Notes: generated from the sequence alone by a model not told the origin. DNA of 64,000 bases from Rhizopus sp. PT2906 (GCA_025529335.1 JAMYHX010000107.1:1-64000); one strand, 5' to 3'. Numbered from the stretch's first letter, positions 1-11,842 are shown. Program-made: numbers and translations.

Positions 1-1055
1 GATGAATGAATTCTTCTGAGTATTGATTTACTTGATAACTTTGGTTGAAGAATTCCCCGCTGCCTTATTGAAGTATAGATATCCTATCAGGGGGGTGATT
101 AATACAATTGGAGAGTATCACTTTATGACTTACTGCTAAATGTTGCCTTAGTGCCATTTCACGTCCTTGGATATCCGCAAACTCGCTTAGAGTAGAAATA
201 ACGTTATTACAAAATGACTCGCACGTCATTTTTGTGTGTTGATTAGACTGAATGACATATAAATCTGTGTTTAATAACATCATAGAGTAAGTGATTGCAT
301 AGACTGTATCTGCATTCATATACAATGGATCATCGTTCTCTGTCCAATATTTATAAGCAAACACCTTGAGTATTCTATCGATCTCTTGAGCTTCTGCTTT
401 AAAGAATAACTTGCTACATAACTTTCTAAACGCAACATCTAGTTTCATTTCTTTAAAATTAAAGTAATTCATATAACAAACAAGTACTTTATGATGAGAA
501 GGTACACTATGAATCTACATCAGCACATGGTTTATATATGAATTATCATCGTATTACTCTTTGCCTAGATAACTAGCTACATCTTTTCTCTTGATTACAC
601 TTTCGTCTTGATTCCAAATCATTTCAGCTATTCTTTTAGCTTCTTCTTCTCTAACTGTATCTTCGAATTCGAATATATCTTGGTCGTCTTGCCATAGTTT
701 ATTGAATTCTGAAAACAGATTGCCCCAGTCAATTTCGTCAAATGCTGATCTGTGTTTCCATTCTAAATAACATTCTTTTTGAAGACTTGATGTTCGTGTA
801 GGTGGTGTGATGACGACAACATTAGGTTTCACTGGTTTCTGTGGTAATGACAAGGATCGAGTCAACTATGTACGATTAGTATATTATTTGAACTATGCGC
901 ACATAATAAAATACCTTGGGTAATGCCGTTGACCGAGTTGAAAGTGAACTGGATCGTGTTAAGGTAGGTTGAGGTGATGGAGTAGATGGAGTTGGTAGCT
1001 TGGATCTATGATGAGCAAGTGAATGACTTCGTTTGGGTCTATTAACGTAAGCCAT
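1..1055 (-). CDS. Sec7-domain Arf guanine-nucleotide exchange factor, EFA6/Syt1-like (partial, C-terminal part beyond the left edge)
   Basis: It should load GTP onto an Arf6/Arf3-type GTPase at the plasma membrane. The exons I join are 1055-915, 865-558, 506-134 and 83-1; phases agree and every intron is GT...AG. A short Ser/Pro/Thr-rich N-terminus leads into a Sec7 domain. KAEAQEIDR carries the catalytic 'glutamic finger' and MMLLNTDLY is the second conserved Sec7 motif, with Tyr where His is usual. After exon 3 the frame resumes with DIYTSIRQRGILQP, which aligns with EMYSSVKQYQILQP in the complete homologue at 48699-52045, so the two are paralogues. This copy has a much shorter region before Sec7 (roughly 110 residues against about 280). 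Any PH domain would lie outside the window. The start is the first ATG of exon 1. Confidence 0.85.
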
Positions 1056-1454
1056 AAAAAAACAAGTTTAATGAATACAGTGTGTAACAAATATTCTTTT
1101 AGATCCTTCACGCGAAATTCATTGTGGTACACTATTTTTAAAAGGAGAATTTCAACAAATTTTCTGTACCGTAAAAAGTGACAGGACAATCAGGGCATTT
1201 ATAATAAAAATTAAGCTTACTCCGAAAAGAAAGTGCGACTAAAGAAGACCTCGGTTGTAAGGGAACGTAAAATGAACACTGTCATCTTATACAAGATGGG
1301 CATTTTTAATTTAAGAAGAAATAGAAGAGAGAGATATAAAAGATGTCACAAGTAGCTGATCATTACTGTTTATGTCCATTTCGGATACTAATTCCCCGTT
1401 TCAGATAAGGAAAGAGAAGAGGGTAAAATGAGCATGTGTACATTTTTTTTAATG
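1056..1454. other. Intergenic; promoter side of the Sec7 gene
   Basis: No gene is supported here. It lies between the Sec7 start and the synaptojanin stop codon, both on the minus strand, so it should hold the Sec7 promoter and the synaptojanin terminator. No clear TATA box or repeat was seen. Confidence 0.6.
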
Positions 1455-4400
1455 TTAAATCAGCGAGCCATCTGTTAGATGACTATTACTCAAGTCTTCT
1501 TCAAATGGGTTTTGAGTATTAACTTGAGTCTTGTCTGCCTTTGGTAGACCTATGTCATTGATTAGCCATCTTTCTCCTTTTAATTTATTCTTATTACCTT
1601 CTCCGTCTTCCCACCACTTCCTTTTGTCTGTACTAGGCGGTGGCACTAATAAATAAGGTTAGTTCATTCCAAAATATATGAGACAAAGAATAGCATACAG
1701 CGTTGTGACGGAGCATCAAGTGAAATGTCAATAAGAACATCTATAAGTGGATCTTTAGTAGCAGGCAGAGGTGCGGTCATCTTTCTCTTCGGCAGTTCAG
1801 GTGGATGCTGTCGGACCTCAATCGAACTCAAACTCTGGTAAATCTCCTTTTGTAACTTGAACTTGGCTTCTTTATCTAATGTGATGACCTAGTGACGATA
1901 GTAACAATAAGAAATTAGACTATATTTATAAGCTTGGCTTACATCTGCTTCAAATAATGCAAATACTATAAACCTGTTAGTTAGTTTTAGCATTCTCATC
2001 ATGTTTACATTTTACCTGGTCTATGATCTGAGGTATACAGTTCTGCTCTAGAATATTGAAGTTGTCTTAACTGATTTCCTTTATACAAAATACGATCTGT
2101 CCATCCTGGTATTCTTTGCTTTTCACTATTAAGAATGTGTTGGTTTATATTCTTTGATAAATACTTAATTTATACCTGGTATCATATATGTCTGTGCCAA
2201 CATCGTACTTGTAAGTAGGTAAAAAGGTGATCAAACCCTCTTTGTATCCTGGAAAGACATTGCCTTGGTTCATTTCACGTATAAGCTAATCACTTCCCTC
2301 GTGAGTATATGTAGACCTTCTTTGTTTATTTTCATTACCTGATCATGATGGAGTAGCGCTTCGATATTCCCTTGATGTACATATTCTCGAGCCTAAAAGG
2401 AGAAATAAGTCCACTTTTTTTTATATTTTGAGCTCACATGACAACTTGCCTCTAAGTTAGATAAAGATACTCTGTAATTGAGATCACTAACCCATACAAT
2501 ATTGCTATAACATGATTAGTCACTAATACCTCTTTTCGATTTACAACTTACTCATGACTATCTATCGTTCTTCCTCTCAGGAAGCGCAAGCCTTCATTAA
2601 TGGTATAAAAGTCATTATTGCGATCCTCTACATTAGCTTGACCTATCCAAAAAGGAGACATTATTATCATTCTGGGATATTCAACATTTATCCTACCTGA
2701 AGCAAAATGTGCTGCAACAAAGCAAAAACTAGTATCACCATAATCCATACGAATGGCTACTGCTCCTTTATTTCCAGCCATTCCCATAATACCCGTCTAT
2801 AATGCATCAGGAGGGTGATAGTTCCATTAGTTACGCCTTACCTTCTTTATCGAACTTTCTACATTTCTAATTTCATCCACAATACTTGATTTTGCAAAGA
2901 TAACGAGAGCAGCCCCTACCAATTGATTTGATCGAAGTAATGTGTACTTTGATTTCCCTCCTGGCCGTGAGTTTAAGGTACGTTCAATTTGATCTTCCCA
3001 CACTTTTCTAAACATTTGTGTGAATTATAAACTAGTAAATGTAACCCATCTGATGCTACCTTGTTTCGGCATCTGTCGCCATCACTTGCTGAGGTGATAA
3101 TTCGACTATTTCTTGAAACCCAATGGCGTAGATATCAGGCTCTTCAGTGTTCCCTGCTACAAAAATACATAAAAGTTAAACATCACCTTGATTTGTGTTC
3201 TTACTTACATTTAAAGTGTTGTAGTAGCCATGGATCTAATAATTCTCCTTTGAATGCCCTTCCATTCAAATTATATGACCCACATAATATGGTTATTTTT
3301 CGACTCTTTGAATACTCTTTCACTCTCTTTGTCAGTTGCTGTGTGACAGAATCGCTGAGTGGGTCATGTATAGCAATCATAATTTGATTTGCTAATTTAC
3401 CCAGTAATAAGTCGATGACTTCCTGCCTGGCCTTATCTTGGAAATTATTGATATAGAATCGGTTGACAGATCGAGTTGCGTCACTGAGTACGTTCATAAA
3501 CGTCACTTTACCCGTTCTGGTAAAGGATGATTTTAGAGCACCTGTACCTGCGTATATCTTGGAGAGCCCATCGCCATTCTCTGCCCATAAATGTGAATGA
3601 CGCGCCATGAGATGGTCAATTTGAGAAGATCGACTGTTTCTAAAGCGACTGTACAAATAATTGAGCAGTAGTCGTTTCGAAATCTCGTTTTGAACAAGAT
3701 TTGTACGATCCAGACAGTCCATGCAGTTGGTACGAAAGACGCCTTTTTGCTTACACACGATCTGATTATCCTCTGTATCCATCAAAAAATAGCCATATTC
3801 GTCTATAATGCTTCCCAAGTCGTTCATCAGGTACGCCACATTATCATAGTTGCCGCCTCGACATTCTGCGTGAAGATCAAAATTGATCATGCGAACCTTA
3901 TCTTCGTAACCTTTGAGCTGGTGGATGGCTGTGTTGAACGCGGTGCTCAGTAGACTTTCTCCAGATGCTGTGCCTTCCTTTTGTGATAAAAGGTTAACGT
4001 TACAGACGTGTTTATAACGGTTGATTAATTCATCAAAGTGCCGTTTGACTGCCGGAAGTGTTGCTCCTGGTCCTCTTGAAATTTGTATCTTGTGCTGTAC
4101 TAACTGCATACCTTGTTGTTCCCAAAATACTATAGCAAAAACTATCAGTAAAAAGTAAGCAAGTATAATTATCAACTCGTACCTGGTACGCTTCCTCTAA
4201 TCTGTGTGTATGAGTAACATATTCTGTCAGAGTAGAATATTGTTTCTGTCTATGCAACAAAAATGAGATTCATAGGCTTATCATCGTGGTTGTCATTTTT
4301 ACCTCTACAAAATTAGCTACATGACCATTATCATCTATTCCTCTCGAGTTGAATCGGGTTCCAGCACGCTGACAGCTTAATTTGGAAATAACTGATAACT

Positions 4401-5256
4401 CATACCGATCATGGTCTATTCTTATTGTTTCTACGCCCACATATCCTCTAATTGCGAATATCTAGTGTTTATCAGTCCAGCTGGAACAATGCAAGTTTTG
4501 ATGTAGATAACTTACCAAAAATCCTCCTCTATCAAGATCCATTTGCTTTTTTCTGTCCAGCTTTGATCTAAATTCAAGCAAGCCAGAAATCATGAATTGG
4601 TTCCACAAAAAATGCTGATCAAAAGAATAAACACCAGATGAAGCAACTGAAGTTCTAGAAAAAGACAAATAATCAAAAGAGCACTTTCCAAAAAATAAAT
4701 GCAGCTTACCTTGCTTGCACTGTCTTTGTTAGATCAAAATCAGGTGTAAAATAGAAATTGCCAACTGATAGTAGTTTTTGTAATTGAGCACACGGATGCT
4801 GCACATTGTTATCAAAGTCATCACTGTCATATCCATTGTTGTATGAGAAATCCATAAAGTCATCATATCTCCCAGATGATAGTGAATAGAATGATACAGA
4901 TTGAATCTTGTATACCTCTTCTCCAGCTCTTATCCTTCCCACTGATACACAGTCTGTAACAATAGCCACAAAGCAATCTATCGAAGACCAAATAAGGATT
5001 ATGTCAATAATAAGACAAAGATACAATTACCTGACTGAACCGTAATGAGCCCCAAGCAGCCAAAGACAGGACGTGAATTCAATATGCGCCATTCGGAATC
5101 TTCAAATTCATTAGGACTATACAGTTTAGCAATTGCCTTGTTTTGTTGTTCTTCATGTGCTTGTAAGACAAGAACTCCAGAAGGAGCTTCTTCAAGAACT
5201 GTAGGTCGCAATGCTAGTGCTCTCGGATACTCTCTCAACAGTAGGTGGGTCTGCAT
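1455..5256 (-). CDS. Synaptojanin-type phosphoinositide phosphatase (SAC1 domain plus inositol polyphosphate 5-phosphatase domain)
   Basis: It removes phosphates from membrane phosphoinositides, notably PI(4,5)P2, during endocytosis and actin-patch turnover. About a dozen exons give roughly 1,000 residues. The N-terminal SAC domain shows RAGTRFNSRGIDD, QIRGSVPVFWEQ and the catalytic CX5R(T) loop CMDCLDRTN near 3710-3730. The 5-phosphatase domain follows with ILCGSYNLNGRAF, DIYAIGFQEIVELS, MAGNKGAVAIRM, SDLNYRV, PGWTDRIL and SDHRPV. The tail is Pro-rich with an NPF motif (TQNPFEEDL) about 20 residues from the end, an EH-domain ligand known from animal synaptojanins. Two splice sites were fixed by homology: the WEQ junction uses TTTTTGCTATAG, and the HFASG junction continues into QANVEDRN. 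In yeast the counterparts are Inp51-53; which one this matches is not resolved. The start codon at 5256 lies 73 bases from the divergent EI24-like gene. Confidence 0.92.
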
Positions 5257-5329
5257 GTTTATTATAAAAAAGAGAGAGAGAAAAAAAAAAGAGCGCGGGA
5301 TGCTCTTTTTTCAGAAAAATTCATAAATA
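5257..5329. promoter_or_regulatory. Short divergent promoter between synaptojanin and EI24-like gene
   Basis: Only 73 bases separate two start codons pointing away from each other. The stretch is purine-rich on the plus strand (GA repeats and an A-run) and holds a small GAGC...GCTC inverted repeat around 5291-5305. Shared or overlapping promoter use is an inference from spacing. Confidence 0.5.
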
Positions 5330-6356
5330 ATGGTTTCTTTTACTCATGTCAACTATTTTGTTGAAGGAATCAAGGAAGCTTTCAATTGGTCTCGTGTCAT
5401 TCGTTTGATTAGTTCGTAAAGATGAGGATTAGATACAGCTTAGATGGTCAATTCTAATGGTTCATAGATCTAAACAAACACAGTACACACTGATCAAGAG
5501 TTTTGCTCTCAATGGCGTCATATACCTGGGCACTCTTGTCTTGTTGGAAACATTTTATCCAAACCATCAAATATTTGGATACTCATACACAGTAAGATTG
5601 ATTCATCAACATATTGGATCAGTATTAAGAACAGGGTACTATAGGACTTGACAGGTTACCCACTCAGTCTAGTATGTCTCGTGTTTAATTCTAGATTGTA
5701 CGCAAAGATAGCCCAATTTGAACAAAATAATACTGGAGGTAGTTTTGATAATAATAATAATAATTTCAGCGTCATTATGTTGTATGGTAATATGGCCCTT
5801 TTCACCTTGCTATTAAAGATGATACCAGTCGTCGGTTCAGCTTTAGCGTTCATCATTTATTGTATCGTCATGTCTTATTATTGTTTTGAATACAAGTGGA
5901 TGAAGCATGATTGGTCTATAGAAAAACGACTGACATTCGCGGAAGAGCATTGGAGTTATTATCTCGGATTTGGTAAGGATCATCTATGACAGGAGAAACA
6001 AGATATAAACCCGGTCTTTCTTAGGATTACCGGGAACTATTCTGACATTTTTTCTGTCCACACTTAAAGCTAGTGCTGTATTCGCTTTAATTTATCCAAC
6101 TGTAGGTGTAAAAGAAGGAAAAAAAAAAAAGAGGGGGAATAGTTGCTGACTTTATTAGTATATCATCATGGCTTCTGCCGCCAGACCACAGCCTGTTCAG
6201 AAGAGCGAAACGGATCGTATTCCTATCTTCTTTGGTGTTAGAATAATGACTCAGTGGATTACTAATCTATGGCTTCGATATTATAGGCAATCAAAATCCT
6301 ATGTTTCATTACCTTTAAACACATTGGATACAATTAAATTTTCAAAAAGAGAATAA
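5330..6356 (+). CDS. EI24/PIG8-like multi-pass ER membrane protein
   Basis: Exons 5330-5415, 5468-5591, 5645-5972, 6025-6101 and 6159-6356 join in phase to give 270 residues. Several hydrophobic segments are visible, for example around NGVIYLGTLVLLETF and MALFTLLLKMIPVVGSALAF. The most diagnostic part is YCFEYKWMKHDWSIEKRL followed by EEHWSYYLGFGLPGTIL, which follows the EI24 family pattern. EI24 proteins sit in the ER membrane and are linked in animals to autophagy and growth control; the fungal role is not established, so that part is family knowledge only. The last exon contains TACTAAT followed by TATAG and could be read as an intron, but splicing there would break the frame, so I kept it unspliced. 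Confidence 0.75.
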
Positions 6357-6392
6357 ATCAAATCTTATATGTTTCTGAAACGTTTTTTCTAG

Positions 6393-6560
6393 CGTAAAAA
6401 AAAATCATCAATATTACAACAGAATGCTTATAAACATGAATCAGACGAGCAATGGCACTTTCATTTAAGTACAGAGATTTTAGCTTATAATACAGTTTAT
6501 TTTTGGCAGCTTCAAACTATCATAAATGGCAGCAGCTGGACTTCAACACTTTCAAGATAG
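6393..6560 (+). other. Exon-like open frame downstream of the EI24-like gene
   Basis: A 55-codon frame with no ATG opens directly after a good 3' splice site (TTTTTTCTAG) and encodes a balanced peptide including ESDEQWHFHLSTEIL. A second frame overlaps it and runs to about 6630. It could be an alternative last exon, a decayed gene or chance. I cannot connect it to the EI24-like gene without breaking phase. Confidence 0.25.
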
Positions 6561-7035
6561 TATCTTCTTTGGATACAGGACTTTCAAGTTCCCCTTGTTG
6601 CCAAGGCAATTTAGGTGAAACTATGTAACACAAAATGATCGAATCTAAATTCTGTAATCTAAGTAACATATGATCTCGACATGTAACAAATAATAGAAAA
6701 AAGGGAAAAGAAAGATGCCAAAAACTATTTATAAGAGATCAGAATGTCGAGAAAAAAAAAAGGAGACCAAACAAGAAAAAGAGTAAAAAAAAAAAAAAAA
6801 AAATATACAGCAAAAGAGACTATTTTGTAATGTAACATGGAATAAATTAATTTTTTTATGTTTTGGTAATGAAATAACACTATTTTTATGTTTTATAGGA
6901 AAAAAAAATGAATACCTTCTAGGTTGTTTATTGACGTGATTATATGTAAAAAAATGATTTTTTTTTTCAATTTAATAAAATAAAATAAATTGATTTGTGT
7001 AAGGAGAAAGTCAAGGAGTCAACAAAATATATTGC
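6561..7035. other. Intergenic, A/T-run rich
   Basis: No gene is supported. The stretch holds an 18-base A run near 6788 and many short A or T runs. It should contain the 3' ends of the flanking convergent genes. Confidence 0.6.
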
Positions 7036-7683
7036 TTAGTTACTGGCAATATAAGCAATCAAGATACATCCTAATGTCAATAGTGCTGTTACACTCGTGC
7101 TTTGTGCGTCACTGGTGGGAGTAGGTGATGTTGTAACAACGTTGGTAGGAGCATTGATGGTAGTAAAACCAGCAACATTTGTAGAAGCAGGGGCGGAGGA
7201 TGAAGCAGGTACAGAGCTAGAAGGGGAAGTAACATTAGCAGACACAGATGCACTAGGAGTGAGACCACCAGATGCGTTAGGAAGACCAGTGAGGGTAACT
7301 GAACCTGCGCTGATAGTACCATAACAGTAATTATTGGCATTGTCTGCACAAAGGATATTGTTGGAATTACAGAGACAGCTACTTTGAGATCCAGATAATC
7401 CACATGAAGAAGGTGCACTAGGGCATGAGGTCGAAGTCAATGTTTGTGATCCCCAGCAGTATTGATTGTTGCTGTTGATACAGACAGTGATTTGATCACT
7501 GCATCGACAATTAACACTACTGCCAATATTGCTGCAAGTTGCTGGTACAGAACATGATGTTGAAGGTAAAGAGCTGTAAGGAAGGCCGTGTTCTCTCTTG
7601 ACGAGAACAGATCCTTCATTTGTATCGGCTGAAACGAGATAAAAGATGGCAGAAAACGATGTAAACAATAAACTGAGTTTCAT
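7036..7683 (-). CDS. Secreted, probably GPI-anchored cysteine-repeat surface protein
   Basis: A single exon of 215 residues. The N-terminus is a classic signal peptide (MKLSLLFTSFSAIFYLVSA) followed by a KR site near residue 30. Two tandem modules each hold six cysteines with nearly the same spacing: C-x5/6-C-x8-C-x-C-x6-C-x7-C. After them comes a Ser/Thr/Pro/Val-rich, mucin-like stretch of about 80 residues, then a hydrophobic end (ALLTLGCILIAYIASN) typical of a GPI-attachment signal. I do not recognise the module; the spacing does not fit CFEM. A wall or plasma-membrane surface role is inferred from the layout only. Confidence 0.8.
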   Translation of the reverse strand: MKLSLLFTSFSAIFYLVSADTNEGSVLVKREHGLPYSSLPSTSCSVPATCSNIGSSVNCRCSDQITVCINSNNQYCWGSQTLTSTSCPSAPSSCGLSGSQSSCLCNSNNILCADNANNYCYGTISAGSVTLTGLPNASGGLTPSASVSANVTSPSSSVPASSSAPASTNVAGFTTINAPTNVVTTSPTPTSDAQSTSVTALLTLGCILIAYIASN

Positions 7684-8109
7684 TTGATGTGTGTTTATTG
7701 TTGAAAAAGAAGGAAGAGCTGTGTCTTTAACTTTTTTTTCAACCTTAAAAACACATTAAGGCTCCGTATAAATAATCCACATCTGGTAATTGTACTCGTG
7801 CTGAGATAAAAGAAAGGGGAAAAGTATCTTTAAAAATAGCTGGTGTGTCAATAATGTCATATGCAAGCCATTATTATTAGCTCTCGAAAGGGGTGACTTG
7901 CTCTTATAGATGTCACATCTTTACAATATTCAAAATTTGTTCCTTTTTGAAATGTTGGCAAAAAGAAGATCACATATACTAATGTGTGTAAATCAAACAG
8001 CTACATGTAGCCATGTTGAACATTTGAAATAGACACATAGAAATGTCATTAGCATTAGTACACTGTCCTCAGAGATGTCTATAATAGCAATAGAACCTTA
8101 CGACATCTC
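7684..8109. other. Intergenic; promoter of the cysteine-repeat protein
   Basis: No coding frame is supported. It holds the upstream region of the minus-strand surface-protein gene. No convincing regulatory motif was found. Confidence 0.55.
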
Positions 8110-8433
8110 TTATCGTGTTCTATTTTTGACTATAGCAATATGAGATATTATAATAACGCTGATAAAAAGTAAATCAGAAAGATAACTCATACACAATACC
8201 CCCCTCCATCTTAAAATCCTTAAAAAGGAAGTGTACTGAAAGCATAAACAATGAGATGCTAGTGTACCTTGGCACTTGTAATCACTTAATTTAGTTGTTA
8301 TGGCAACATCAACTTTTTTTAACTCGTCTACTTCTTTACAATGTATTGATCCTATTAAGAGAGGCTGTTTGATCGGCCCTCTTGGCCAAGTATAAGCGAG
8401 TGTTACAAGATCTGTTTGTACCAATTGTACCAC
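8110..8433 (-). CDS. Hypothetical small protein with one possible membrane segment (doubtful)
   Basis: An uninterrupted 107-codon frame starts 74 bases from the divergent receptor-like gene. The first half is soluble-looking (TWPRGPIKQPLLIGSIHC, KEVDELKKVDVAITTKL). The end is hydrophobic (YLSDLLFISVIIISHIAIV). A GTACAC at codon 55 could be a 5' splice site, but the nearest acceptor would make a 32-base intron, which is too short. I do not recognise a family, and this may not be a real gene. Confidence 0.3.
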   Translation of the reverse strand: MVQLVQTDLVTLAYTWPRGPIKQPLLIGSIHCKEVDELKKVDVAITTKLSDYKCQGTLASHCLCFQYTSFLRILRWRGVLCMSYLSDLLFISVIIISHIAIVKNRTR

Positions 8434-8507
8434 AGGAAATTGTTGCCTAAAATTATTTTTGCATCCTTTTCTTCCTTTTCTACATTTCTCTCTGCTTTGA
8501 GGCCAAA

Positions 8508-10350
8508 ATGACCCACCTAAGGTAACGTAGTGATAACTTGTTCATCATGCGACTTTATAACCCTTATTAATAGTGATATGACATATTTGCGTAAAATGAT
8601 CATTCATCGAGACAATGAACCCTCTTTTTTATTAATAATTTTATTCTAGAGAGATGTCCTATTTGGTTCTGCATCTCTGTTTATTTAACATATAGCATAT
8701 ACAGAGGAGATAGATTCAGATGTCTAAGATTAAAATCAATACTTGCTGGTGAATTGAAATCGATCATCACTGTTCTATTAATATTGATGTTAACATTACA
8801 ATTTATGTGGGGTAACTTATCACTGTTTATTCATTACAATGGAATATACTAATCTTTAATAGATATTCTGCTGGCCTATTTAAAATACCAGGAAGGATAT
8901 TTCAACTATCATGGAACTATCGTAACAAAGCCTTTTATTCTCTGGACTCCCTCTCATCAACAAAAAGCGGAGGTAAGGACCCATTGTCCTACAGATATTG
9001 TAGCACGATCATCTCACCAACCAACGACCTTTGCTTACATCCATAGGCGTTTGATTATGTCCAATGCGTCACTTTCTCAATAGAAGCAGGCATATTCTTA
9101 CTTCTTCAATCATTTTGGAACTATCTCTCAAATATTGTGGCTAAAAAGACATTTATGAGTTCATTCGAATTTAGATTTTATATTGTTTGGTACTCCTCAT
9201 TTTATTCTGAAAAGGAACCATGGGAAATTCATTCCTTTATTCTAGGGCATTAGTCAGTGTTGCTACCTATCCTATTCTTCAATGGGCATTTAGAGATGAT
9301 CCTATCAAAAGAGAAGCTATTCCACAACTCACCTATTCTTGTGAAGGTAAGAGAACTTCTACATATTACAACCTGTTATTCAACACAGTCTACCAATAGC
9401 ATTTCTTGTGGCATGCTTGGGCATACGTACCCATTTCCGTTTTAAGCGAGTGATTGGAATAACTCAAAAGAACAATGCAAATGGTCGTAAAAACATTATA
9501 ATCAAGCTATCTTACTTTAAGGATATGAATAAGCTCATGACAGTCATACTCTTCATCTATAGTATTGGCTTCATCATTCTTTGTGTTGATGGATTATTGC
9601 CTAACCCAGTGATCAATCAGAACAAGTTTGCTATGGATGCGATCATGGCAAATACAAACGTATGCACAGTTTACCTCTTGATTATTCTCGTAAGTTACCA
9701 AATGTTATACCTGTACTTTTTGGCTACCCTTTTATACTAACCACTGACACTTCTAGATATCCATTTTCCATCCACGTGCTCAGTATGCTAGTCGCAATGC
9801 GGATGAGTCCACCCATGATGATTCGAGTATGCAGTATGCAGGAAAGGCATTAGAATTGACAGCCAACAATAGTAATATCGGTCGACAAGCCTCAAGTCCT
9901 GGATACTCTCAATCTATATCTAGTAATGTGGTTAGTGGTCCAGGGCCATTCCCATCTCAGATGCATCAACCACGCAGTATAGCTGTAGAAGATCCTTATA
10001 CAAACAAACCTGTAATGTTTTCTATGGTCGACCTTCCTCCGATTAAGCAACAATCTATTCAGCAGAAGATGGCTTTTCAACCAATTACTACAGGACACAT
10101 CCATCATGGTAGCATCAGTAGTCGACATGAAACCTCTTCCCCAGTCTCAAGCATGCGACATCCCTATGATAATAGTTCATATATTCACAATGAGCAACGA
10201 ACCATTTCACCCTATAGTCCATCATGGGAAAGGCAGGAGAGTGATATATACAGACCATTAACAAATACATCCGAAATACCGTTGAATCAATCAAAAGACG
10301 ATTCTATCCGTGATTGGCTTTGGCAGCCTCCTGAAAGAAGAAATACTTAG
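8508..10350 (+). CDS. Seven-transmembrane receptor-like protein with a long Ser-rich cytoplasmic tail
   Basis: Splicing by phase gives one frame with seven hydrophobic helices: WFCISVYLTYSIY; IITVLLILMLTLQFMW; CVTFSIEAGIFLLLQSFW; FYIVWALVSVATYPILQW; EAFLVACLGIRTHF; LMTVILFIYSIGFIILCV; and NVCTVYLLIILVIF. The loop after helix 1 is basic (YRGDRFRCLRLKS), and the third inner loop is long and Lys/Arg-rich. After helix 7 (IFHPRAQYASRN) comes a tail of about 190 residues rich in Ser, Pro and Gln. Key junctions are QFMW|DILL, YIVW|ALVS and SCE|AFLV. This topology fits a fungal GPCR of the Git3/cAMP-receptor type, but no diagnostic motif proves it. The first exon (8508-8521, MTHLR) is the least certain part, and there is no signal peptide. 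Confidence 0.6.
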
Positions 10351-11129
10351 TCCTTTTAATCATGTGTATTTAGTACCTATTTATCCTTGCTACGCTTATT
10401 TGCTGGTCATAATAAAATAATCACAACGTTTACAAATATTACTGCTACAGATTTACTTTAAATGATCGTGTGATGAAGAGCCTTTAAGAGTCTGTGAAGA
10501 TGCAACAATTTAAATTTTACTGAATATAGATTAAAGAAAAGTGAATTGGATGGTCTACAAGTATTACAGTCATGATATTTATCGAATTAGTTTCATACAT
10601 ACATTGAATTCAGGTGTATCGCTTCTATTAAACTACCTTGCAACACCTGATATAGAGGACATACCTATGCTCACGATGGCATCTCGTATATCATCGTTAC
10701 CGCGTATAGCCTAGGAGGTAAATAATTTAAATTACTCTTTATAATAAAAACACCTTTCTTTGACTACAAAGATTGCATCATTAATTCTACAAAAACACTA
10801 GAAGGCTGAACCTTTTTTATTTTTCATTCAAATGAAAAAATTTATATCATCACCATCAAAATAACTATTTGAAAGAGATGCTTTTAGTTTAAAGAAAGCT
10901 TTAATTGACTGGTGGCATTAAGGATGATATTCATTCGAAGATAAGCTACTTGAATTACTGGCATAAATCTTCTTTGAGAAGCAAATATATATGAAAGGAC
11001 AATAATTAGGCCTTTAGCATAGTGAAAAGCCATCTTGTAAATGATGTTTCAAGTGAGTCCTTACATAGCAAGAAGTTTTTTTTTAAAAAAAAGCCCTGAG
11101 GGCACATACAAGAACAGGAATGACAATAA

Positions 11130-11531
11130 GTATGGTATTACTCTATAGCATTAAAACTAAAACGACAAAGATATATACTATGCTGCAGAGCATATATTAT
11201 TAAACAGTCATATGCTAATGGTTTTTGCCATGCCGTTACTAGCTCTAAATCATGTTGCGAGCATTGTGTTCTGGTAAATATCTACGCTTCCCTAATCGTT
11301 CAAGGTCCGGATTATTTTTTACTTACTGCTGCTCATAACGAAGTCAAGAGAACTCTGAATGATTCATATAGCCATATTGTTGAGCCTTTAGCACAGCGCT
11401 TTGCCCAATCAGCCAAAGCCTTCTTTTTCATTGTTTTTGATCCATCATTTAATGTTGTTTCTATTTCCAATAAAAGCCAGCAAAACCCATTTGCCGTTAA
11501 TTATGACACTACGCCCCCTGATTACCTATAA
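11130..11531 (+). other. Long open frame without ATG, possible gene fragment
   Basis: About 133 codons stay open in AT-rich DNA without a single in-frame ATG. The last 75 codons look protein-like (GPDYFLLTAAHNEVKRTL, IVEPLAQRFAQSAKAFFFIV, ending NYDTTPPDYL). I do not recognise a family. It may be an exon, a decayed gene or a mobile-element piece. Confidence 0.3.
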
Positions 11532-11842
11532 AGATTAGACATTCAATGTAAGGTCAATAAAGCACTATAGGTTACTCGCTAATTAACTATCTTTTTCTTT
11601 TCAAAATGAGCCTTTTCAAGGGCGAAAAGTTAGAAGATAGCAAAAGAAGGAACTTTCTAGCTTGAAATTCAATAACGTTGAGCCTTCTGCTCCAGAAAAG
11701 TACCTCATAAATGCTCATGGATTTTTATTAAGTAGTTCAGGCTAGCTGTAATGACAAATATAAAAAGCCTTTTAAGAAAAATAAAGTTAAATCCTAAGGA
11801 CACAAAAAATGATCTTCAAGCATCTCTTAAAAAAGTTGACCT

